Program-made: the position numbers and the translations under genes
Assembly: GCF_030295955.1 (NCBI RefSeq)
Contig: NZ_AP027363.1
Location: 744,001 to 808,000 of the forward strand
Length of the DNA stretch: 64,000 nucleotides
Direction: 5' to 3'
Origin: Thalassotalea agarivorans
GTDB taxonomy: Bacteria; Pseudomonadota; Gammaproteobacteria; Enterobacterales; Alteromonadaceae
Notes under the pieces: generated by a model
What the model saw: only the letters and a program-made list of their open reading frames with translations
What the model was told of the DNA's origin: nothing
Database searches by the model: none
In this document: piece by piece, positions 8,409 to 16,564 of the stretch
How the letters are laid out: each line of letters begins with the position of its first letter
How positions within the stretch are numbered: the stretch's first letter is position 1

Positions 8409-9153
8409 ATTGGTTGCAAATAGGGCAACTTTCTTGCTTACCAATGGTAAATTGTTGCCACTGCATATCCATTCCATCAAATGCAAATAGGGTGTTATAT
8501 TTTACCGGTAATCCGGTGATTAGTTTGATTGTATGTAGTGCCTGCATACCGGCGATGATCGATAAAACTGGGCCGACTATCCCTACCGTTTGGCAATTTA
8601 CAATCGGTGCTTTTTGGCTGCTAGGAAAAAGACATTCATAGCAAGCGTTGTCTTGCTCGTTACTATTAACCACCATGTGTTGCCCATCAAACCCTGTCGC
8701 CGCGCCAACGATTAGTGGTACTTTATGGCTAACGCACAATCTGTTAAGTAGATAACGAGTTTCAATATTGTCTGTGCAATCAATGACAACATCTACCTGT
8801 GGAATATAATACTCTGCCAGTTCCTCATCCAACATTTCATCCACTACTTCAATATCAACTGCACTATTTTGGTTTTGCATGAATTGTTGCAGTGTTTCAG
8901 CTTTATTAGCGCCGACATCTTGTTCGGTAAAAAGTACTTGTCGTTGCAAGTTGGTATAATCTATATCGTCACCATCCACTAAAACAAGCTTACCAAGGCC
9001 AGCACTTCCTAGGTAGGCAACCATTGGGTTACCTAGGCCGCCCATACCAACAATAAGTACGCTTGCTTGTTGTAACTTTAGCTGACCTTGTTCGCCTATT
9101 TTGCTTACCATCATCTGGCGCGAATATCTTAATTGTTCTTGTTGGCTAAGCAC
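8407..9153 (-). CDS. moeB: molybdopterin-synthase adenylyltransferase MoeB
   Basis: E1-like enzyme that adenylates the C-terminal Gly-Gly of MoaD so that it can be loaded with sulfur. 248 residues. Shows the nucleotide-binding GMGGLGNPMVAYLGSAGLG (about 36-54), the VDGDDID and NLQRQVLF strands, the CTDN motif and the zinc Cys pairs CYEC and CPIC at the C-terminus. ThiF is a close relative, but the position at the end of the moa/mod operon and its partner MoaD in the same operon decide for MoeB. Confidence 0.93.
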   Translation of the reverse strand: MLSQQEQLRYSRQMMVSKIGEQGQLKLQQASVLIVGMGGLGNPMVAYLGSAGLGKLVLVDGDDIDYTNLQRQVLFTEQDVGANKAETLQQFMQNQNSAVDIEVVDEMLDEELAEYYIPQVDVVIDCTDNIETRYLLNRLCVSHKVPLIVGAATGFDGQHMVVNSNEQDNACYECLFPSSQKAPIVNCQTVGIVGPVLSIIAGMQALHTIKLITGLPVKYNTLFAFDGMDMQWQQFTIGKQESCPICNQ

Positions 9154-9164
9154 GGTGCTCCTTA

Positions 9165-10211
9165 CTATATTGCATAGGTTTTAATTGCGCTTGCTTTACA
9201 TTGAATCCAAACATTTTGATTATATTCAAGCTCTAGTTGTTGATAAGAGTATGGTGTAATTTTTACGTAAAATGTTTGTTCTGCCAGCATTAACGTGACA
9301 CATACATAGTTTTGATGATGAACTAGATCTTTGATAGTCGCAGGCACTTGGTTGACGATTGATGTGGCGTCGTTCTTGATCAAGTTAATACTTAAATCTT
9401 CGGCATAAATCATACATCGAATCGTATCATTTTGAACAATACCTTCAGGCAGGAGTGCGCTATAGATAGGTGTGCCATCAGGCAGCGCTAACTCACTGAT
9501 CCCTTGTTCATTCATATGATTTTTGACTGTCGCCGAAAAGCTACTCAATAGTGTATGTTGGTCGCGCAAACGATGGATTGCTTCATGTATAGGACCATCT
9601 AGCACTGCGTTACCTTGCTCAATCACAACTAAATTATCAGCGATAGCTTGAATTTCGCTGAGCTGGTGGCTAACAAACAATATGATGATGTTTTGCTCGT
9701 TAGCGATTTTTTTTACTAAAGCGAGTAGAGCGCGTTTGTTGTTCTCATCAAGTGCAGAGAAGGGTTCGTCTAGCAGTAATATACTAGGCTCTGTAGCAAG
9801 GGCACGAGCCAGCGCTACACGCTGTTTTTCACCACCTGACAGTTTGGCAATAGGTTTATTTAAAAGCGCAGTGCATCCCGTTGCATCTATCCAATATTGC
9901 AAAGGCTTTTTGGCAGTTTGTTTGATGCCATAACCATAGCTGATATTTTGCTTAACCGATAAATGAGGAAACAACCTTGGTTGCTGAAATACATAGCCAA
10001 CTTGACGTCTTTCAGGGGGGAGATGCACGATTGATTGTTGATTTAACATCAGTTCACTTTGCAAAAGTGTTTCAAATCCCGCTATTGCGTTTAAAAGTGT
10101 AGACTTTCCCGCCCCAGATTCTCCCCAAATTCCGGTGATTCCCGGTTGAAACGAATAGCGTACTGAAAGTTTAAAGGCGCGTTTTTCAACGCTTAAATTG
10201 ACATCAAGCAT
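9165..10211 (-). CDS. modC: molybdate ABC transporter ATP-binding protein ModC
   Basis: ATPase of the molybdate importer. About 348 residues: N-terminal ABC domain with Walker A GESGAGKST near 33, Q-loop YVFQQPRLFPHL, signature LSGGEKQRVALARAL and Walker B ILLLDEPFSALD, then a C-terminal TOBE (molybdate-binding) domain from about residue 285. A GTG at 10214 precedes the ATG by one codon. Its start overlaps the end of modB, the usual coupling for the transporter. No modE regulator lies in the window. Confidence 0.94.
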   Translation of the reverse strand: MLDVNLSVEKRAFKLSVRYSFQPGITGIWGESGAGKSTLLNAIAGFETLLQSELMLNQQSIVHLPPERRQVGYVFQQPRLFPHLSVKQNISYGYGIKQTAKKPLQYWIDATGCTALLNKPIAKLSGGEKQRVALARALATEPSILLLDEPFSALDENNKRALLALVKKIANEQNIIILFVSHQLSEIQAIADNLVVIEQGNAVLDGPIHEAIHRLRDQHTLLSSFSATVKNHMNEQGISELALPDGTPIYSALLPEGIVQNDTIRCMIYAEDLSINLIKNDATSIVNQVPATIKDLVHHQNYVCVTLMLAEQTFYVKITPYSYQQLELEYNQNVWIQCKASAIKTYAI

Positions 10212-10893
10212 CACGAGTCTCCGGTAGCAATGAAGACTGCTTTCTACTTAACCAATAGATTAACGAGAGAAACAAAACACTTCCAACGATAAGTGCTCCT
10301 GCCAAATAGTGGGCCTGTTGATAATCAAAGGCTTCAACATGATCGAAGAGCGCTATCGACAAAACTCTCGTTTCTCCAGGAATGTTACCACCTATCATTA
10401 GCACTACCCCAAACTCGCCAAGAGTATGCGCAAAAGCCAAGCAAGCGGCGGATACAATACTATGCTTGGTCAATGGGAGCACAATAGAATAAAACCGTTT
10501 AAAAGGGCCTGCTCCTAGGCTTGCTGCAGTTTGCGTATATTCATCACCTAATTGTTCAAAGGCGCGTTGTATCGGCTGCACCATAAACGGTAATGAATAG
10601 AAAATAGAGCCAATAACAATGGCCGAAAAACTAAACGCCAATTGTTGTCCGGTTGCTTGTTGCCACAGCTGGCCGGGCAATTTATCTGGGGCAAATGCGA
10701 CTAACAAATAGAATCCTAATACGGTCGGCGGTAGCACTAGGGGGAGGGCAATAAACGCTTCAAGCACCACTTTGCTTTTGTGTTTTAAATTTGCCAACCA
10801 CCACGCCAAAGGTATACCGATGCACAACAGGATAATGGTGCTAATAAACGCCATTTTTAGTGTTGTGGTAAGTGCAAGGATATCGGCACTCAT
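10204..10893 (-). CDS. modB: molybdate ABC transporter permease ModB
   Basis: Inner-membrane channel of the molybdate importer. 229 residues with about five hydrophobic helices, and the cytoplasmic EAA-type loop DEYTQTAASLGAGPFKRFYSIVLPL near residues 138-162, which docks ModC. LPPTVLGFYLL is typical of ModB. The ATG overlaps the modA stop by 4 nt, and its own 3' end overlaps modC. Confidence 0.95.
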   Translation of the reverse strand: MSADILALTTTLKMAFISTIILLCIGIPLAWWLANLKHKSKVVLEAFIALPLVLPPTVLGFYLLVAFAPDKLPGQLWQQATGQQLAFSFSAIVIGSIFYSLPFMVQPIQRAFEQLGDEYTQTAASLGAGPFKRFYSIVLPLTKHSIVSAACLAFAHTLGEFGVVLMIGGNIPGETRVLSIALFDHVEAFDYQQAHYLAGALIVGSVLFLSLIYWLSRKQSSLLPETRDA

Positions 10894-11633
10894 GACTTAC
10901 CTCCCTGCGCTTTGTCGTAGCCATGCTTTTCGATCACATTTTGAACTTCACTACTTAACAAATACGTGACAAACGCTTTTGCTATTGCTTGGTCTTTTGT
11001 GTTGCTAAGGATACAAACAGATTGAACAATGCGGTTGTAGCTAGCGATATCAACGCGGTGTACTTGAGCGCTCCCAACGACAAAACTTTCGCTTACTAGC
11101 GCAGCCTCTACATTGCCGGTGAGAAACTGACTGTGCGCTTGTGCAACATTGTTTGCTGTAACTAATTGAGGCTGTATTTTTTGCCACACTTTGCTGTGTT
11201 GAAGGGCTTCTTTAGCCGCAATGCCATAGGGTGCTGTCTTAGGGTTAGCAATAGCTATTTTACCCTTAACTTTATCTAGGTCTTCTATCGATGTGACCTT
11301 AGGGTTGTTACTGAACAATACGAGCTTGCCATAGGCATAGGTATTAACATAATGCGCTAGCCCTTGTTGTGATAGCTTTGCAGGGCGCAAGCTATCAGCA
11401 CTGACAAAAACATCAAACGGTGCGCCAAAAGTGGCTTGTTGAAACAATACGCCCGACGCTGCTGAAATAACATCAACGTTTACCTCGTATTTTTCTTCAA
11501 ATGCAGGGACTATTGCTTTTAGTGTGGGGGCAAAGTTAGTTGCAACGGCAACACGTAGCTGCTGTGAATGGGCAAAATCAGCTATTAATAAATAGCTACA
11601 AAGCAAGATAAAATTTAGTCCACGTCGTAGCAA
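10890..11633 (-). CDS. modA: molybdate-binding periplasmic protein ModA
   Basis: Substrate-binding protein that hands molybdate or tungstate to ModBC. 247 residues with a cleavable signal peptide (basic MLRRG, hydrophobic core, cleavage probably after AHS). Mature features: RVAVATNFAPTL, SAASGVLFQQ, GAPFDVFVSADS, NPKTAPYGIAAKEAL and a C-terminal AFVTYLLSSEVQNVIEKHGY, the conserved oxyanion-site and lid segments. It begins 4 nt after the moaE stop, so uptake and cofactor synthesis share one transcript. Confidence 0.95.
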   Translation of the reverse strand: MLRRGLNFILLCSYLLIADFAHSQQLRVAVATNFAPTLKAIVPAFEEKYEVNVDVISAASGVLFQQATFGAPFDVFVSADSLRPAKLSQQGLAHYVNTYAYGKLVLFSNNPKVTSIEDLDKVKGKIAIANPKTAPYGIAAKEALQHSKVWQKIQPQLVTANNVAQAHSQFLTGNVEAALVSESFVVGSAQVHRVDIASYNRIVQSVCILSNTKDQAIAKAFVTYLLSSEVQNVIEKHGYDKAQGGKS

Positions 11634-11637
11634 CGTT

Positions 11638-12087
11638 TTACTCCCAATTACTCGCTTTTTGATGATCTGAAGCCTTGGCGTCTAACCATTTTTCGCCCTG
11701 TTCAGTCGTTTCTTTTTTCCAAAAAGGGGCTTTGACCTTGAGAAAGTCCATAATAAATTCAGCACTGGCAAAGGCATCTGTTCTGTGTCGACTTGTGACG
11801 CCGACGAACACAATATTGTCGCCCAAAGACAAATGACCCACGCGATGGATAACGCGAACTTTCGATATTTGCCACTTGCTTCTTGCTTGCTTGATGATGT
11901 CGGTAAGCATTTTTTCTGTCATTTCAGGGTAATGTTCAAGAAATAAGCCTGTGACATTTTGCTGATTATTTTGCGCGCGCACACGACCGGTAAAGGTTAC
12001 AGTAGCGCCATCGTCGACGTTATCCTGTTCAAGCTTGGCGATTTCATCTGCAACGCTAAAATCATTGTGCTGGATTGCTATTTCCAT
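11638..12087 (-). CDS. moaE: molybdopterin synthase catalytic subunit MoaE
   Basis: Large subunit of molybdopterin synthase, which inserts two sulfurs carried by MoaD into precursor Z (cPMP). 149 residues. Family segments: TFTGRVRAQN, LFLEHYPEMTEKML, VRVIHRVGHLSLGDNIVFVGV, SRHRTDAFASAEFIMDFLK and the catalytic APFWKKE with its Lys pair near residue 127. It starts two bases after the moaD stop, its obligate partner. Confidence 0.96.
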   Translation of the reverse strand: MEIAIQHNDFSVADEIAKLEQDNVDDGATVTFTGRVRAQNNQQNVTGLFLEHYPEMTEKMLTDIIKQARSKWQISKVRVIHRVGHLSLGDNIVFVGVTSRHRTDAFASAEFIMDFLKVKAPFWKKETTEQGEKWLDAKASDHQKASNWE

Positions 12088-12089
12088 AG

Positions 12090-12338
12090 TTAGCCGCCCG
12101 TCACAGGAGGGAAGAAGGCAACCTCATCACCTTGTTTAATCGCACATTGCTCGTTAACCATTTGATGGTTTACAGATGCTAGTAACGCATTGTTGAGCAA
12201 TGCTTCTTTCCAATGGGGGTTTACATCAACAAGGTGGGCTTTTAACGCAGCGATATCAGAAATATCAGTTTTGTCTATTGTTAAGCTAGAACAATCTAAT
12301 TGTTCTTTTAAGGCTGCAAAAAATCGAATCGTGACCAT
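12090..12338 (-). CDS. moaD: molybdopterin synthase sulfur carrier subunit MoaD
   Basis: Ubiquitin-like small subunit. About 82 residues, ending in FFPPVTGG, the Gly-Gly tail that MoeB adenylates and that carries the thiocarboxylate. Two ATG codons stand side by side at 12341 and 12338 after AAGGAG; the second gives better spacing and the usual length. An upstream in-frame start at 12368 would overlap moaC and add an unlikely extension. Confidence 0.95.
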   Translation of the reverse strand: MVTIRFFAALKEQLDCSSLTIDKTDISDIAALKAHLVDVNPHWKEALLNNALLASVNHQMVNEQCAIKQGDEVAFFPPVTGG

Positions 12339-12351
12339 CATGCTCTCCTTG

Positions 12352-12828
12352 TTAACGCTGCCAATCACCGCTTTTGCCGCCAGACTTATTTAATACTTTA
12401 ATTCCCTCGATTGTCATCGACTTGTCGACGGCTTTACACATATCAAAAAGCGTTAGGCATGCAACGGATACCGCAGTAAGAGCCTCCATCTCTACACCCG
12501 TTTGTCCGGCTAATTTGCATGTTGCGAGCACACGGACTTTTTGCTGTGCTGTATCCAGTTCAAACTCGATCGTTACTTTCGTCAGCATCAGTGGATGACA
12601 TAATGGAATTAAATCACTGCATTTTTTAGCCGCTTGTATGCCGGCAATACGGGCAACCGAAATAACATCGCCTTTCTTGTGCTCACCTTGGGCAATCATT
12701 GCCAAGGTAGCACTTTCCATATGGACGAAACCTTCTGCTGTTGCAATGCGCTGTGTTACCGCCTTCTCGGTAACATCCACCATATTGGCTTCGCCTTTTT
12801 CATTAAGATGGGTAAAAGACTGCGTCAT
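12352..12828 (-). CDS. moaC: cyclic pyranopterin monophosphate synthase MoaC
   Basis: Works after MoaA to form cPMP. 158 residues beginning [19 protein letters not shown], matching E. coli MoaC. Conserved active-site segments: [31 protein letters not shown] and [26 protein letters not shown], ending [13 protein letters not shown] seven bases upstream supports the ATG at 12828; the frame is open seven codons further. moaB ends just before it. Confidence 0.96.
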   Translation of the reverse strand: MTQSFTHLNEKGEANMVDVTEKAVTQRIATAEGFVHMESATLAMIAQGEHKKGDVISVARIAGIQAAKKCSDLIPLCHPLMLTKVTIEFELDTAQQKVRVLATCKLAGQTGVEMEALTAVSVACLTLFDMCKAVDKSMTIEGIKVLNKSGGKSGDWQR

Positions 12829-12830
12829 CG

Positions 12831-13370
12831 CTAACCTCGGCTTTGGCAAAGCGTTGTTGTTTTCAAGTGAGGCACGAAGTTACATGGGCGATGGCTGGCA
12901 TTTAGTTGCTCTTCAATGATTTTATCCCATGCTGTTTTACAAGCGTTGGTGGAGCCTGGTACACAGAAGATCACTGTATTATTTGCCATACCTGCAAAAG
13001 CGCGAGATTGCACCGTTGATGTGCCTATCTCGTTATAGCTAATTGCGCGAAACAGTTCCCCAAATCCTTCTATATTTTTGTCAAACAACACTTGAATTGC
13101 CTCTGGAGTGTTATCGCGAGCGGTGAATCCTGTGCCGCCGGTTGACACGATTGCATCAATATTTTCATCTGCTATCCAAGCTGATACAACGGCACGCAAT
13201 TGATATACATCGTCTTTTACGATGCGCTTTTCCGCCAATTGATGGCCAGCTGCTGCCAATCTTTCTACTAGAGCTTGTCCTGACGTGTCGTTAGATTCAT
13301 CACGTGTATCGGACACAGTTAATACGGCGATATTGAGTGGCATGAATGCCACATTAGATTTAACTGACAT
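12831..13370 (-). CDS. moaB: molybdopterin adenylyltransferase-type protein MoaB
   Basis: 179 residues of the MoaB/Mog fold. [19 protein letters not shown] near the start, [18 protein letters not shown] near 88, and [17 protein letters not shown] near 145 are the molybdopterin-binding motifs. In E. coli MogA adenylates molybdopterin and MoaB is dispensable; where mogA is absent MoaB may take over that step, which I infer but cannot show here. Overlaps the end of mobA by 11 nt. Confidence 0.93.
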   Translation of the reverse strand: MSVKSNVAFMPLNIAVLTVSDTRDESNDTSGQALVERLAAAGHQLAEKRIVKDDVYQLRAVVSAWIADENIDAIVSTGGTGFTARDNTPEAIQVLFDKNIEGFGELFRAISYNEIGTSTVQSRAFAGMANNTVIFCVPGSTNACKTAWDKIIEEQLNASHRPCNFVPHLKTTTLCQSRG

Positions 13371-13953
13371 ATGATTCCTTGCTATTTTGCGCTTGCAAAT
13401 GCAGCGCTTTTTGCCAGTGCTCTGGCGTATTAGTATTAATAAAAGCCTGATGATGTTTAACCGATAATTGCTTGCTAGGTATTGCAGCTAACAACGATTT
13501 GATAGACGGCCCTTTACCTGAAAATTGACTGAACGCTTGGTTAAAGAATTGCTCACTAAAAGCGTTAATCGGCATATACAAAGGGAATTCATATTGTTGA
13601 AAATGAACGGCTTGTTGAGTGAGTTGCCCGGTATTTATTAGCTGCTCAAGTAACTTTGGTTGCATCAACGGCATGTCTATGGGCAATACAAGGATAGCGC
13701 TTGGGCGATAGGCTTTGATGACGCTATGGATGCCCCCGAGTGGTCCTGCATTTTCAATAATATCTGGACATTGATAGTCCTTGCCACTTACAACAATGTT
13801 CTGCACATTTGCTTGGCTTAAAAGCTGTTTGGTATGGGTAAGCATCGAATTACCTGCAAAGGATAACTGTGCTTTATCAGTGCCCATTCTGCTTGATTTG
13901 CCACCCGCAAGTATGACGCCGAGTACATTAGAACGCTCAATATTTACCATCAT
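13360..13953 (-). CDS. mobA: molybdenum cofactor guanylyltransferase MobA
   Basis: Joins GMP from GTP to Mo-molybdopterin, giving the MGD cofactor of DMSO-reductase-family enzymes. 197 residues. The N-terminal nucleotidyltransferase motif VILAGGKSSRMGTDKAQL (12-29), AGPLGGIHS (near 70) and LPIDMPL (Mg site, near 92) are intact. Its presence implies that the cell makes bis-MGD enzymes. The start shares a base with the moaA stop codon. Confidence 0.94.
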   Translation of the reverse strand: MMVNIERSNVLGVILAGGKSSRMGTDKAQLSFAGNSMLTHTKQLLSQANVQNIVVSGKDYQCPDIIENAGPLGGIHSVIKAYRPSAILVLPIDMPLMQPKLLEQLINTGQLTQQAVHFQQYEFPLYMPINAFSEQFFNQAFSQFSGKGPSIKSLLAAIPSKQLSVKHHQAFINTNTPEHWQKALHLQAQNSKESYVS

Positions 13954-14924
13954 TACCCACCTAACATCGCCAGGTGTTTAGTGGCACCGGTTAACTTATC
14001 GTGCAGAAAATGTGTGGCTTTTTTATCGGTCATTAAAGCGGCGATTGCTTCTGTTAGTGGTTGAGTATCATCAGATTGCAGATATTGCCTTAAATCGAGC
14101 CCTTGCTCTGCAAACAAGCATAAGTGCAACTTACCCAATGCACTTATTCTTAGTCTGTTACAGCTGGCGCAGAAATCCTTGCTGTAAGGCATAATTAGGC
14201 CTATCTTTCCTTGAAAATCACTATGGAAAAACTCTTGAGCAGGTCCAGCGGTTTTACTACGAATTTCAGGCAACCAACCATCGCTTAATAACGATTGTTT
14301 GATTTGTTCTCCGCCAACATGTTGCTCTTCGAAAAATCTCACGTTATCGCCTGTTTGCATTAATTCAATTAATCGCAATGTCACCGGGGTGTGTTTTAGC
14401 CACTGCAGATATTGATTCATTGCACCCGAGGTAAAGTGGCGCATTAATACCGCGTTAACTTTTACTTTGAGTTTTGGATATTGCTGCGCCATCGCCAAAC
14501 CTTCGAGAATAGTCGCTAGTTTGTCATGGCCGGTTATACGATGGAATTGTTTGGGATCTAAGCTGTCGATGCTTACGTTAAGTGCATCAAGTCCTGCATC
14601 TACCCAGCTAGGCAGCATTTGCGGTAATTTGTATCCATTGGTGGTTATAGCAACTTGTTTGATACCTGGCACGGCCTTGCACGCGGCAATAATTTCCGGT
14701 AGGTCTTTACGTAATGAGGGTTCACCACCTGTGATACGAATTTTTTCCGTACCTAGCTTGGCGAATGCGCGCACAACGCGGATGATTTCTTCAAGCGACA
14801 AAAAGTCACGATCGTTGTCACATTGATAGCCATCGGGCAAGCAATAGTTACAACGAAAGTTGCATACGTCGGTTATTGATAGGCGTAGATAATAAAACCT
14901 ACGGCCAAAATTATCTGTTAGCAT
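13953..14924 (-). CDS. moaA: GTP 3',8-cyclase MoaA (radical SAM)
   Basis: Radical-SAM enzyme catalysing the first committed Moco step from GTP. 323 residues. N-terminal cluster motif CNFRCNYC near residues 21-28, ITGGEPSLRKDL (SAM site) near 64, TTNGY, and the C-terminal second cluster CASCNRLRISALGKLHLC near 257-274. It ends with the double Gly tail MLGG, needed in this family for catalysis. First gene of the ten-gene operon; its ribosome site is embedded in the upstream riboswitch-like leader. Confidence 0.97.
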   Translation of the reverse strand: MLTDNFGRRFYYLRLSITDVCNFRCNYCLPDGYQCDNDRDFLSLEEIIRVVRAFAKLGTEKIRITGGEPSLRKDLPEIIAACKAVPGIKQVAITTNGYKLPQMLPSWVDAGLDALNVSIDSLDPKQFHRITGHDKLATILEGLAMAQQYPKLKVKVNAVLMRHFTSGAMNQYLQWLKHTPVTLRLIELMQTGDNVRFFEEQHVGGEQIKQSLLSDGWLPEIRSKTAGPAQEFFHSDFQGKIGLIMPYSKDFCASCNRLRISALGKLHLCLFAEQGLDLRQYLQSDDTQPLTEAIAALMTDKKATHFLHDKLTGATKHLAMLGG

Positions 14925-14925
14925 G

Positions 14926-14996
14926 TCACCTTTCCAAATGTCGGGAGGCTAGTTTGTTTCCTTACTAACCCTGGTGGCTCTGGCCACGGTGAGATT
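14926..14996 (-). promoter_or_regulatory. Moco RNA motif (molybdenum cofactor riboswitch candidate) upstream of moaA
   Basis: On the minus strand the leader contains CTCACCGTGGCC, a GTGGC/GCCAC hairpin, a GGTTAGT/ACTAGCC hairpin whose loop holds GGAAAC (GNRA-type), then GCCTCCCGACATTTGGAAAG and GGTGAC directly before the ATG. TCACC near the start can pair with GGTGA at the end, closing the fold over the ribosome site. This arrangement and the CCTCCCG and CATTTGGAAAG segments are what I know of the Moco RNA class. Translational shut-off by cofactor is inferred. Confidence 0.85.
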
Positions 14997-15155
14997 TGCA
15001 TAGCTAAGCCTTAGCAAAAACCACTCGGCGAATAATTTCAGTATAACGAATATTTCATTAAGGTATAGTATAAATTCCTAATTTCTGTTTATTATCAAAG
15101 CAAAGCAGAAGTAAAACAGTATCTACATCAATTTTTGAGCGACTAGAGGAAGGTT

Positions 15156-16397
15156 ATGTCGATTTGCGATACAGAAAATGGACTCATGTCTTTTGAGCAA
15201 GCGGTCAACTACTTAATTGACGCTATGCCCACGCCGTCTGAAACCCAGCAAATAGCAATAGAAGATGCACTAGGGCGGGTATTGGCAAAGGACGTGGTAA
15301 GTTCGATGAATGTGCCTAGTGCCGATAATTCGGCGATGGATGGTTACGCTTTCGCCTTTGACGCAATGCTCGACAACAGCCAAACATTGACGCTAGTTGG
15401 ACAATCATTTGCAGGCGCTCCCTTTAATGGTTCTGTCGCGTCAGGTGAGTGTGTTCGCATCATGACCGGCGCAGTTGTGCCAGATGGGTGCGATACTGTG
15501 CAAATGCAAGAAAATGCTCAAGTAGTTTCTGAACAACTGGTTACCATAGAAAAACCTAAATACATGGGTGCCAATGTAAGAAATAAAGGAGAGGATATCT
15601 CACAAGGGCAAGTGATTTTTGCAGCGGGGCGTAAATTATCTAGTGCTGATATAGGCGTTTTGGTGTCGCTCGGTTTTGCGCACATCGATGTGTTTAAACA
15701 GCTTACTGTTGCGCTTGTAGCGACTGGCGATGAACTTAAAAGACCCGGTGAATCGCTAAAATCTGGCGACATCTACGAAACTAACAGCTATGTAGTTACA
15801 AGTATGCTTAAAAAGTTAGGTGTTAATATCCTTAATTTTGGTATTGTCGCAGATGATTTGGCGGCGATAACCAGCGCCTTCAATAGTGCTAATGAGCAAG
15901 CTGATATTGTCATTAGTAGTGGTGGAGTATCCGTAGGCGAAGCCGATTATACAAAACAGGTATTAGCTGAATTGGGCTCGGTAGATTTTTGGAAAGTTGC
16001 CATTAAACCCGGAAAACCATTCGCGTTTGGACAATTAAGCGACAGTATCTTTTTTGGCTTACCAGGTAACCCTGTTTCAGCAACTGTGACTTTTTATCAA
16101 CTTGTTGTGCCTGCATTAACGCAAATGCAAGGGGCTAAATGGTCTCCAAGAAAACAAATGCGTGCCACCTTAACAGCCAATATCAGAAAACGTCCTGGAC
16201 GCAAGGACTTTCAGCGTGGCATTTATACCACCAATGAAAATGGCGAAGTGTCTGTATCTACCACAGGCGCACAAGGCTCTGGCATGTTGACAAGTATGTC
16301 TGTCGCCAATTGTTTTATCGTATTGCCTGCTGAGCAAGGGAGTTTGTTTGAGGGAGAGCAGGTTCTGATTGAACCCTTTGATGCCTTGCTAACCTAA
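15156..16397 (+). CDS. moeA: molybdopterin molybdenumtransferase MoeA
   Basis: Inserts molybdate into adenylylated molybdopterin, releasing AMP. 413 residues. N-terminal PSADNSAMDGYAF and RIMTGAVVPDGCDTVQMQE, the central MoaB-like domain with VALVATGDELKRPGE, ETNSYVV and SSGGVSVGEADYTKQVL, and KPGKPFAFG, FFGLPGNPVSA in order, then a beta-barrel C-terminal domain. GAGGAAGG precedes the ATG. Transcribed away from the moaA operon; its own leader does not show the Moco fold. Confidence 0.96.
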   Translation: MSICDTENGLMSFEQAVNYLIDAMPTPSETQQIAIEDALGRVLAKDVVSSMNVPSADNSAMDGYAFAFDAMLDNSQTLTLVGQSFAGAPFNGSVASGECVRIMTGAVVPDGCDTVQMQENAQVVSEQLVTIEKPKYMGANVRNKGEDISQGQVIFAAGRKLSSADIGVLVSLGFAHIDVFKQLTVALVATGDELKRPGESLKSGDIYETNSYVVTSMLKKLGVNILNFGIVADDLAAITSAFNSANEQADIVISSGGVSVGEADYTKQVLAELGSVDFWKVAIKPGKPFAFGQLSDSIFFGLPGNPVSATVTFYQLVVPALTQMQGAKWSPRKQMRATLTANIRKRPGRKDFQRGIYTTNENGEVSVSTTGAQGSGMLTSMSVANCFIVLPAEQGSLFEGEQVLIEPFDALLT

Positions 16398-16564
16398 TAA
16401 AAGACATACTCATTGCCCTAGTAGTTTGTGCAGCAAGATGATTGCACGTTTAAGCTGCGATGGCTTAAAGAAGTATAAGTTTATGTCGTCCCCATCGCGG
16501 TTTGTAGCTGTAAAAAAATAGTCTACACTAGTGCCGTATTGTTAATTTTGATCAAGGAATTCAT

